A model generated the notes under the pieces. The model was not told the DNA's origin, ran no database searches, and saw only the letters and a list, made by a program, of their open reading frames with translations. DNA of 64,000 bases from Halegenticoccus tardaugens (lineage in GTDB: Archaea; Halobacteriota; Halobacteria; Halobacteriales; Haloferacaceae), in NCBI RefSeq assembly GCF_004116405.1, contig NZ_SDIC01000003.1:372001-436000 (forward strand), in the 5' to 3' direction. The position numbers and the translations under genes were made by a program. Below are positions 56,360 through 64,000 of this stretch, piece by piece; position 1 is the first letter of the stretch; every line of letters begins with the position of its first letter.

Positions 56360-56562
56360 CGACTGACGGCTTTCCAGCGGACCGCCTCAACAGGATTCTG
56401 ACTGCTGTCGAGACCATCGAGGAGAGCCTCGGTGTGCTCGCTCGGAAGCAGCGTCTCAGTCGAGACGAATACAAGTCCGATTCAGATACTCGTGATATCG
56501 TCGAGCGTCGGTTCGTGAAGATGACTGAAGCCTCGATCGACATCGGTGCGCTCGACGACTGA
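56356..56562 (+). pseudogene. hepT: truncated HepT toxin (DUF86) lacking the catalytic motif
   Basis: 68 residues. The N-terminal helices of HepT (RLNRILTAVETIEESLGVLA, DIVERRFVKMTEASIDIG) are clear, but the frame ends after ALDD, about half the family length. The RX4-6HXY RNase motif, which lies further on in HepT, is absent, and no frame downstream continues it. Toxic activity is therefore not expected. Confidence 0.8.
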
Positions 56563-56987
56563 CTTCGTCGGCGAAGCGACTCGATCAGCGGACGGCCTCG
56601 TCGACACCACTGGGACCGCTAGTAATTGCTGGGATGTATGCCCACGAATTGATACACTGACCGTTCTGTTGCAGAATCACGAAGTGATTTATACGTTAGT
56701 TCGTAGGATTGCAACAGCATTTCCACGCAGAGTAAGAGGGAAGAAAGCCCTCGAACACTCGATATCCCGCGACCACGGGAAGCCGGTCCTGCTCGCTCGG
56801 TTGCGCGGGCTGCGACATCTCTGCCTTCGTTCGCTGGGCTCACGAAGACCACGCTGCGCGCCTTGTTACGTGCCCGATGGATGGATCTAATTTCTCGACC
56901 TATTCACGACCGCGCTCTCCCTCCGCCCCTTGGATAGCCCTGTTCGACGGCGAAGGCACGCAGTCGCTGCGTTGACCGGCCGACGGC
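56563..56987. other. non-coding junk region with nested repeats, probable insertion-element scar
   Basis: The 425 nt after the broken toxin hold no credible gene. An 8-bp inverted repeat CTGTTGCA/TGCAACAG (56666-56673 and 56710-56717) encloses a hairpin AATCAC-GAA-GTGATT (56675-56689). Downstream is sequence of the type often seen beside haloarchaeal insertion sequences. No transposase fragment recognised. Confidence 0.45.
56666..56717. repeat. nested inverted repeat (possible IS end or scar)
   Basis: CTGTTGCA and TGCAACAG are perfect 8-bp inverted arms 36 nt apart, and a 6-bp-stem hairpin sits inside. Confidence 0.5.
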
Positions 56988-57860
56988 TCACTCGTACGTC
57001 GGGACGTGCCCGCCGTCGAAGAGCAGGTCGCCGCCGTTGAGGTGGCGGGCGTGCTTCGAGAAGCCGAACGCGAAGAGGTTCGCCACCTCGATCGGTCTCA
57101 TCATCTCCTTCACGCGCGAGCCGCCGAGCATCACGTCCTCGACGACCGCCTCCTCGGTGATGTCGCGCTCGCGCGCCGTATCCGGGATCTGACCGGTCAC
57201 GAGCGGCGTGCTCACGTAACTCGTCGAGACGGTGAACGCGCGGATCTTCCCTTCGCCCTCGGCGGCGATGGACTGCGTGAGCCCGCGGAGGCCGAACTTG
57301 GCGGTGATGTACCCGACCTTGTCCTGCGTCGCGACGTGCCCGTGGATGGAGCACATGTTCCCGACGCAGCCGACGCCGTCGTCCGTCGCGCGGACGTGCG
57401 GCAGGGCGAGTTTCGTGAGCAACAGCGGCGCGCGGACCATCACGTCCTGCATCGTATCGTACGTCTCCATCGGGAACGACTCGATGGGGTCGATGTGCTG
57501 CACGCCGGCGATGTTCGCCACGTACCGGAGGTCGCCAGCGCCGGCGGCCGTCTCGACGACCCGTTCGACCGCGTCGTCGTCGGTCAGGTCCGCGACCGCC
57601 GTCCGAACCGCTCCGCCGGCGTCGAGCGCGTCCGCGAGGTCGTCGGCGAGGGCCGCGGTCTCCGACAGTCCCGCTTCGTCCACGTCGGTGCCGACGACGG
57701 TCAGCCCGTTGGCCGCGAGCGCGGCCGCGGTCGCCCTGCCGATGCCGGACGCCGCGCCGGTGACGATCGCGACGCTCTCCGGTCCGAAGCGGTCGTCGTC
57801 GAGTCGCAGGATCTCGTCCGCCGTCGGAGTCGCCGTCTCCGTGGGGTCGCGTTCTCCCAT
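56988..57860 (-). CDS. SDR family oxidoreductase (3-hydroxybutyrate dehydrogenase-like)
   Basis: 290 residues. The cofactor motif GAASGIG is at 35-41, Asp at VVGTDVDEAG suggests NAD, and Ser171-Tyr184-Lys188 (MCSIHGH, YITAK) is the catalytic set. SIHGHVATQDKVGYITAK resembles 3-hydroxybutyrate dehydrogenases, but a 25-residue N-terminal extension and a less typical C-terminus leave the substrate open. Flanks the decayed island. Confidence 0.85.
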   Translation of the reverse strand: MGERDPTETATPTADEILRLDDDRFGPESVAIVTGAASGIGRATAAALAANGLTVVGTDVDEAGLSETAALADDLADALDAGGAVRTAVADLTDDDAVERVVETAAGAGDLRYVANIAGVQHIDPIESFPMETYDTMQDVMVRAPLLLTKLALPHVRATDDGVGCVGNMCSIHGHVATQDKVGYITAKFGLRGLTQSIAAEGEGKIRAFTVSTSYVSTPLVTGQIPDTARERDITEEAVVEDVMLGGSRVKEMMRPIEVANLFAFGFSKHARHLNGGDLLFDGGHVPTYE

Positions 57861-57992
57861 GCCGTGAGGGAACGCGAACCGCGGGTATCAAAGTGAGGGC
57901 GCTCGCGCCCGCCTCGGGGTGGGCGGCGGCACCCCGCGTCCGCCCCCGCGGTCGACGGACGGTTTTAAGCCGCCCGCCTTCGATCGGCCCCC

Positions 57993-58373
57993 ATGAAGCG
58001 AATCGTCAGCACGGACGACGCGCCGGCGGCGGTCGGCGCGTACAGCCAGGCGACGACGAACGGCTCGCTCCTCTTCACCGCGGGGCAGATCCCCCTGACG
58101 CCAGACGGCGATCTCCTCGCCGACGCGGGCGTCGCGACCCAGACCGAGCAGGCGCTCGACAACCTGGTGGCGATCCTCGAATCGGAGGACGCGTCTGCGG
58201 CGGACGTGCTGAAGGTCACGGTGTTCCTCGGGGACATCGAGGACTTCGAGGAGATGAACGAGACGTACGCGGCGTACTTCGACGAGGAACCGCCGGCCCG
58301 CAGCGCGGTGGAGGTGGCGAACCTCCCGAAGGGCGTCGCCGTCGAGATCGAGGCGGTCGCGTCGCTGGAGTAG
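57993..58373 (+). CDS. RidA family enamine/imine deaminase
   Basis: 126 residues, the normal length. GAYSQA, FTAGQIPL and the conserved Arg in EPPARSAVEVANLPKGVAVEIEAVA show the RidA active site, which hydrolyses reactive 2-aminoacrylate-type intermediates made by PLP dehydratases such as IlvA. TTTTAAG near 57962-57968 gives leaderless promoter geometry. The next small gene starts in its stop (TAGTG). Confidence 0.93.
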   Translation: MKRIVSTDDAPAAVGAYSQATTNGSLLFTAGQIPLTPDGDLLADAGVATQTEQALDNLVAILESEDASAADVLKVTVFLGDIEDFEEMNETYAAYFDEEPPARSAVEVANLPKGVAVEIEAVASLE

Positions 58374-58579
58374 TGCGGCCGCGACTTCGATCGAGCCTCC
58401 TGTGGGGTCTCGTCGGGGCGCTCGCCTTCCTCGTGTTCGCGCAGGGGTACGTCCTCCTCGGCGGCGACCTTCCCGTGGGTTTTCTCGCGCGCCTCGGCGT
58501 CGCCGCGCTCGTCGGGGCGATCGCGGCGGGCCTCACGTACGCGACGGAGCACCGTCTGGCGGAAAAGGGAAGGAGTTAA
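58373..58579 (+). CDS. small two-segment membrane protein coupled to ridA
   Basis: 68 residues from GTG 58373, which overlaps the RidA stop by one base. Two hydrophobic helices (about 9-29 and 35-57) and a charged tail. Resembles short haloarchaeal membrane proteins of unknown function. Confidence 0.6.
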   Translation: MRPRLRSSLLWGLVGALAFLVFAQGYVLLGGDLPVGFLARLGVAALVGAIAAGLTYATEHRLAEKGRS

Positions 58580-58606
58580 ACGCCCGTCCGGGTTACATCC
58601 GGGCGG

Positions 58607-58687
58607 GCCGGGATGGCTGAGTGGTAAAGCGCACGCCTGGAAAGCGTGTTCCCTCTGGGATCCAGGGTTCAAATCCCTGTCCCGGCG
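58607..58687 (+). tRNA. tRNA-Ser (anticodon GGA)
   Basis: An 81-nt class II tRNA. Acceptor stem GCCGGGA/TCCCGGC plus discriminator G; D-arm beginning GGCTGAGTGG; anticodon stem CACGC/GCGTG around loop CTGGAAA with anticodon GGA (58639-58641); a long variable arm; T-arm CAGGGTTCAAATCCCTG. No intron and CCA is not encoded. It reads UCC and UCU codons. Confidence 0.97.
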
Positions 58688-58832
58688 TTTCTCTCGCGGT
58701 CGACGGACCCGCAGAGGACCCCGTGCGTCGCCCACGCCCGCGATCTCCGCGAACGACGAGCGGCGGCCGCCGATATTGTTGTATATCTATCAAAAACGTT
58801 CATGACCGGCGCTGCCCAACGATTGGGTGACA

Positions 58833-59003
58833 ATGCCTGACACGAAAACTGGCCGAGAGAAGAAGGGCCGCAACAAGCAAGCGCAACTCGAAGCCCGCCT
58901 CGCTCGGCGTGACGTTCGGGCACTGAACGGGAACGAAGAGCCGCCGCGGCTCGACGAATTCGACGAGGAGTTGCTCGTCGAACCGGACGAACTCGACGAC
59001 TGA
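58833..59003 (+). CDS. 56-residue acidic protein (DUF5789-like N-terminus)
   Basis: The frame starts MPDTKTGREKKGRNKQAQLE and ends in Asp/Glu-rich sequence. The TKxGREKxGxNKxxQxE start is a recurrent motif of small haloarchaeal proteins I recall as DUF5789. TGTATATCT at 58780-58788 lies about 48 nt upstream. Function unknown. Confidence 0.6.
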   Translation: MPDTKTGREKKGRNKQAQLEARLARRDVRALNGNEEPPRLDEFDEELLVEPDELDD

Positions 59004-59324
59004 TTCTCCGCGGGGCCGTTCGGCGGCGCGCATCGCGTGCGGTTCCGTGCGGCCCGCTCGACGGTCGATCTTCGACCCGACCCCCCGACCCGTCTCCGCC
59101 GATCGGAACGAGCGTGCGCGTCGGCGAATTCCTCGTCGTATATAAACGCGGATCGCTAACCGACTTTCGACCCGCGGATCCCCGTGCCAACTATTCCCAC
59201 GTATGTCCGATTGAACCGCTTCTGTCTGCCGTTTTCTTCGTTCCCTTTCGACGAGCCGCCGTTCGCGAGACGAGTTCGAATCCGAATAATTTATATAGAA
59301 TCACAAACAATCAGCCGGTGTACT
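59004..59324. promoter_or_regulatory. long upstream region of the thermosome gene with two TATA boxes
   Basis: The 321-nt gap has no convincing gene. A strong box GTATATAAA (59138-59146) has no obvious gene behind it other than ths, 180 nt on. A second box TTATATA (59291-59297), about 31 nt before the ATG, is the likely main promoter. TTCGAATCCGAA just upstream of it is a possible heat-shock control site. Confidence 0.5.
59291..59297 (+). promoter_or_regulatory. TATA box of the thermosome gene
   Basis: TTATATA centred about 31 nt before ATG 59325, flanked upstream by an AT-rich ATAAT. Confidence 0.6.
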
Positions 59325-60992
<1,668 letters not shown>

Positions 60993-61441
60993 ACGCGGTC
61001 GGACGAAGCCACACGCAGAACCCGTCCACCCCACCGCATCGAGTTCGATCGAATCGGTTCCGTTTTTTTTTTCGCGCTCGCCGAATCAGCGGCCGCTCTC
61101 ATTGGGCCGCGCGCTCCCCGGCACGGACGCGACCGTCCGCGGCGGCGCTCGGCCGCTCTTCGCCCCACCACTGCTAACGTCCAGCATTCCTCTCGTCGAG
61201 TCACGACATACACAGTGTCCCCGACGGACCGACTCCACCCGAGAATCCCCGAACGTCGTCGGAGCGGGGCGATAAGGGCCGGCACTCGATCGTCCCGGAC
61301 CGTTCTTTTCTATAATCAGAAATAACTATTGCAATAACTGCTTTAGAATATTTTTAATTATTCTTGAAGAAAGTATTTTATTCCTGAGTTTCATTTCACA
61401 CATTGTATCGCCCGATAAGATATTAAATACTTAAACGAATA
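60993..61441. other. 449-nt intergenic region: terminator, then AT-rich promoter
   Basis: The first part holds the thermosome terminator and GC-rich filler without a gene. From about 61310 it becomes very AT-rich up to the start of the secreted repeat protein, with TTAAATACTTAAAC near 61422-61435. No coding frame or RNA gene recognised. Confidence 0.6.
61063..61072 (+). terminator. T10 terminator downstream of the thermosome gene
   Basis: An uninterrupted run of ten T, 70 nt after the ths stop, the clearest archaeal-type terminator in the window. Confidence 0.7.
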
Positions 61442-62539
61442 ATGGGAAATAAGAAGCGTATTACGAGCGTCCTACTCACGATCTGCGTCGTGCTCAGCGT
61501 GTTCGTGATGGCACAGCCCGCGGCGGCCGTTCTGACCACGGTCGACGGCCCCGACGAGGTACAACAGTCCGAATCCGTCGAGTTGAACTCGACGGTGGAG
61601 TTCCAAGACGGTGAACGGATCCCGATCGAGCGGTTCGCGATCACGTTCACCCCCGACGACGGTGACGAAGACGACCAGGTGACGGTGTACTTCGCACCTG
61701 ACGGAAGCGTGCTCGACACGGAGGGCGACAGCGACTCGATCGACGTCGACCGCCTCGAAGAGACGCTGGAGATCGAGCCCGTCAGCACTGACGGACTCGC
61801 CACCGACTCCGCCACCGACGAGCGGACGGACGAGAGCTACGAGTTCACCTACGGCGAGTACGTCGAGGACGGCCCCGCCTTCGAGTACGCGATCACCGCG
61901 TCGGCTGATGCGTTCGACGAGGGCGCCTACTCCGCCCAGCTCGGCGTCGACACCGGCGACGACGTCGCGTTCTCCTCCAACGAGAAGTCGTTCGAGGTGA
62001 CAGAGGAGCAGGAAGAGGAACCGGAGGAGCCCGAGGAGCCGTGCCCGCCGGAGGAGCCCGAGGAGCCTGAAGAGCCCGAGGAGCCTGAAGAGCCCGAGGA
62101 ACCCGAAGTGCCGGAGGACCCCGAGGACCGTGAGGAACTCGTCAACCTCCTTGACCGGCTCATCGACCTCCTCGAGGATCTCCGAGAGTTCGTCTCGTCC
62201 GGTGAACTCGCCGACCTCATCGACCAGTTCATCGCGCTTCTCGAGCAGATTCAGGACGCGATAGCCGGCGACGGTGAGATGCCTGATGAGGACGAGATGC
62301 CCGACGAGGACGACATGCCGGACGAGGACGAGATGCCGGACGAAGATGAGATGCCCGACGAGGACGACATGCCGGAAGACCCCGAGGACCGCGAGGAAGC
62401 GATCTCGCTCCTCGACCGGCTCATCAACCTCCTCGAGGACCTGCGGGACTTCCTGTCCGGTGACAGGGCGGTCTCGCTGATCGACCAGCTCATCGACGCC
62501 CTGGAGCAGATCCAGGACGCGCTGGCCGCTAACAACTGA
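61442..62539 (+). CDS. secreted repeat protein with two zipper-like helical domains
   Basis: 365 residues. A signal peptide (about 1-29, ending QPAAA) leads to an Ig-like beta domain (about 30-182). Then come an EEP linker (about 188-220, with the only Cys at 201), helical repeat 1 (about 222-275, EDPEDREELVNLLDRLIDLL), an acidic MPDEDE linker (280-309) and helical repeat 2 (about 313-365, EDPEDREEAISLLDRLINLL). The two helical units are near copies with leucine-zipper spacing, so the protein may self-associate or bind a partner at the cell surface. No membrane anchor or enzymatic motif; not recognised. Confidence 0.75.
   Translation: MGNKKRITSVLLTICVVLSVFVMAQPAAAVLTTVDGPDEVQQSESVELNSTVEFQDGERIPIERFAITFTPDDGDEDDQVTVYFAPDGSVLDTEGDSDSIDVDRLEETLEIEPVSTDGLATDSATDERTDESYEFTYGEYVEDGPAFEYAITASADAFDEGAYSAQLGVDTGDDVAFSSNEKSFEVTEEQEEEPEEPEEPCPPEEPEEPEEPEEPEEPEEPEVPEDPEDREELVNLLDRLIDLLEDLREFVSSGELADLIDQFIALLEQIQDAIAGDGEMPDEDEMPDEDDMPDEDEMPDEDEMPDEDDMPEDPEDREEAISLLDRLINLLEDLRDFLSGDRAVSLIDQLIDALEQIQDALAANN
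62051..62104 (+). repeat. six tandem 9-bp units encoding Glu-Glu-Pro
   Basis: Six 9-bp units of the type GAGGAGCCC/GAAGAGCCT lie inside the secreted protein gene. Confidence 0.85.
62279..62368 (+). repeat. five tandem 18-bp units encoding MPDEDE/MPDEDD
   Basis: Five 18-bp units (ATGCCNGAYGARGAYGAN) form the spacer between the two helical domains; copy number may vary between strains. Confidence 0.85.
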
Positions 62540-62606
62540 ACGCGACGCCGGCATGACGCGACGCGAACGGGCGCACGCGCTCTCCCGTTCCGTCACAGCC
62601 CGGCGG

Positions 62607-62612
62607 TTTTTT
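62607..62612 (+). terminator. T6 terminator after the secreted repeat protein
   Basis: GGCGGTTTTTTCGG, about 70 nt after the stop, before the next promoter. Confidence 0.4.
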
Positions 62613-62719
62613 CGGAGCGTACCGCACGTAGCGAGAGCGTACGCCCCGCGCAGCCGACCGCGAGCGACGGGGCCGTCCGATCAGCATGAACTAAATACGC
62701 GCCAGCAAAATTTGCGGCC

Positions 62720-63712
62720 ATGCAGACCCTGTTGTTGAACAGCGCGGCCGTCCGCGAGAACGCACCGATGGCGGAGTTGATCCCCGCGATCGAGGATGCG
62801 TTCGCCGCCTACGAACGCGGCGACGCGCAGATGCCGCCGAAGTCCTACATCGACCTGCCGCAGTACAACGGCGACTTCCGCTCGATGCCCGCCTACCTGG
62901 AGGCCGACGGCTGGGACGCCGCCGGGATCAAGTGGGTGAACGTCCACACCGACAACCGCGCCGCCTACGACCTTCCCACCGTGATGGGGACGATGATCTA
63001 CTCCGACCCCAAGAACGCCTTCCCGCTCGCGATCCTCGACGGGACGGAGCTGACGATGCAGCGCACCGGCGCGGCCGCCGCGGTCGCCACGGACCACCTC
63101 GCCGTCGAGGACGCGACGAGCATGGGGATCGTCGGCGCGGGCGTCCAGTCGTACACGCAACTGGAGGCGATCTCCGCCATCCGACCGATCGAGGAGGTCG
63201 TGATATCCGATCTCGACGAGGCGCGCGTCGCCGCGTTCGTCGACCGCTTCGGGGACCGATTCGACGTGCGCGGCGGTTCGATCGAGGAGGCCGCCTCCTG
63301 CGACGTGCTTTCGACCGTAACCCCCGTGGAGGAGCCGATCGTCCCGCGCGATGCCGTCGGCGACCACACCCACGTCAACGCGATGGGCGCCGACGCCGAG
63401 GGCAAACACGAACTCGGAGACGAGGTTCTCCTCGACGCCAAGCTCGTCATCGACGACTACGACCAGACGACCCACTCGGGCGAGATCAACGTCCCGTACC
63501 GCCAGGGGACGCTCGGGGACGAGGACATCTACGGCGCGATCGGCGAGATCGTCGTCGGCAAGAAAGAGGGGCGGACCGCAGACGACGGGATCACGGTGTT
63601 CGACTCGACGGGGCTCGCGATCCAGGACGTCGCGGCGGCGCACGTCGTCTACGAACACGCCGACGAGAACGACAACGGGTATCCCTTCGATCTGCTCGGC
63701 CTGGACGGCTGA
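62720..63712 (+). CDS. ornithine cyclodeaminase/alanine dehydrogenase (mu-crystallin) family enzyme
   Basis: 330 residues. The first domain has MPPKSYIDLPQYNGDFRSMPAYL and IKWVNVHTDNR (substrate-binding Lys/Arg), and the Rossmann domain has MGIVGAGVQSYTQLEAI (about 132-148). The C-terminal VFDSTGLAIQDVAAA is the family's last motif. In archaea members act as alanine dehydrogenase; which reaction holds here is open. CTAAATACG at about 62690 gives a leaderless promoter. Confidence 0.88.
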   Translation: MQTLLLNSAAVRENAPMAELIPAIEDAFAAYERGDAQMPPKSYIDLPQYNGDFRSMPAYLEADGWDAAGIKWVNVHTDNRAAYDLPTVMGTMIYSDPKNAFPLAILDGTELTMQRTGAAAAVATDHLAVEDATSMGIVGAGVQSYTQLEAISAIRPIEEVVISDLDEARVAAFVDRFGDRFDVRGGSIEEAASCDVLSTVTPVEEPIVPRDAVGDHTHVNAMGADAEGKHELGDEVLLDAKLVIDDYDQTTHSGEINVPYRQGTLGDEDIYGAIGEIVVGKKEGRTADDGITVFDSTGLAIQDVAAAHVVYEHADENDNGYPFDLLGLDG

Positions 63713-63748
63713 TCGCCTCCCCGCTTCGATTTTCGCCCCCCGCTTTCG

Positions 63749-63982
63749 CTACGGCGACGACTCCTCGCCGCCCCGCCGACCGGAGACGGCGTCGAACAGT
63801 TTTCCGAGGAGCCAGACGATGATCATGAACGGCAAAAGCGGCACGATCAGGATCACGAGCAACAGCGCGTAGGCGATGCCGATGGCGTTCATCTCGCTGT
63901 CGGGACGGCTCCGGTACGGCGGCGTGACCGTCCGGTACGCTCGCCCTAACACCCCGGGGTCCTGGTCTCCGTTCGCGCTCAT
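63749..63982 (-). CDS. small single-pass membrane protein (DUF7535-like)
   Basis: 77 residues. One long hydrophobic segment (about 34-62, IAYALLLVILIVPLLPFMII) follows a polar N-terminus with YRTVTPPYRSRPDSEMNAIG and precedes a basic tail, matching a haloarchaeal family I recall as DUF7535. Function unknown. Convergent with the upstream enzyme gene. Confidence 0.7.
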   Translation of the reverse strand: MSANGDQDPGVLGRAYRTVTPPYRSRPDSEMNAIGIAYALLLVILIVPLLPFMIIVWLLGKLFDAVSGRRGGEESSP

Positions 63983-64000
63983 ACGCTTTCGTAGGCCCGC

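Noticed and set aside
56546..56890. 114-codon open frame downstream of the truncated HepT
   Set aside because: Starts with GTG inside the toxin remnant, is rich in Arg/Leu without family signature and runs through inverted repeats; likely non-coding.
62051..62368. Short tandem repeats considered as a CRISPR-like array
   Set aside because: Units are 9 and 18 bp, contiguous, in frame, without spacers; they encode linkers of a secreted protein.

Overview
The window is a GC-rich stretch of a haloarchaeal chromosome (class Halobacteria). The evidence is the very acidic proteome, the A-type ATP synthase operon, the Asp-rich CCT chaperonin with a Gly-Gly-Met tail, archaeal release factor aRF1, TiaS, CDP-archaeol synthase, CTP-dependent riboflavin kinase, Bat-type and HalOD1 regulators, and promoters with a TATA-like box about 25-30 nt before the start codon (leaderless transcripts). 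Most of it is ordinary core chromosome. There is no CRISPR array, intact transposase, rRNA or prophage.

Layout. 1-8950: Tat lipoprotein, DUF373 membrane protein, polyprenyl diphosphate synthase, etfBA, a divergent pair of cell-surface proteins (one with a cytoplasmic winged helix), a pilin-like protein and a methyltransferase. 9120-19985: ATP synthase genes atpHIKECFAB-D, with an asparagine-synthase-like gene on the opposite strand between atpB and atpD. 20046-25579: small regulators, aRF1, a MinD ATPase with a membrane-targeting tail, a 48-residue membrane peptide and argS. 25705-31418: a riboflavin operon (regulator-kinase plus ribB) behind a perfect inverted repeat, an epimerase remnant, ilvE, DUF502, proline dehydrogenase, carS and pyrE. 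31561-40741: an HTH-phosphoribosyltransferase regulator beside a purine permease, an anchored beta-propeller, glutaredoxin, a COG1395 regulator, tiaS, threonine synthase and an aspartoacylase-like protein. 40854-43782: the main accessory locus, described below. 43929-54151: MFS transporter, PhoU/TrkA-C protein, an inverted-repeat element, citrate synthase, a large PAS/GAF Bat-type regulator and a run of small regulatory proteins. 54352-57860: ilvA, then an island of broken toxin-antitoxin genes, then an SDR dehydrogenase. 57993-63982: RidA, tRNA-Ser(GGA), a thermosome subunit, a secreted repeat protein, an alanine dehydrogenase/ornithine cyclodeaminase-family enzyme and a small membrane protein.

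The most interesting locus is 40854-43782. It has a degenerate RecA/KaiC-like protein translationally coupled (ATGA) to a 708-residue protein with a CHAT (caspase-like) His507/Cys539 dyad. A convergent 43-residue hydrophobic peptide overlaps the protease stop codon by 4 nt. The last ~90 codons of the protease gene are strikingly AT-rich, as if exchanged. I propose a protease-effector module (sensor, caspase-like protease, membrane peptide), possibly for defence or programmed death; this is inference. Second in interest is the self-regulated riboflavin operon with its 7-4-7 palindrome. The island at 55684-56562 records loss of two toxin-antitoxin modules, leaving an apparently intact MntA-type antitoxin beside a truncated HepT.
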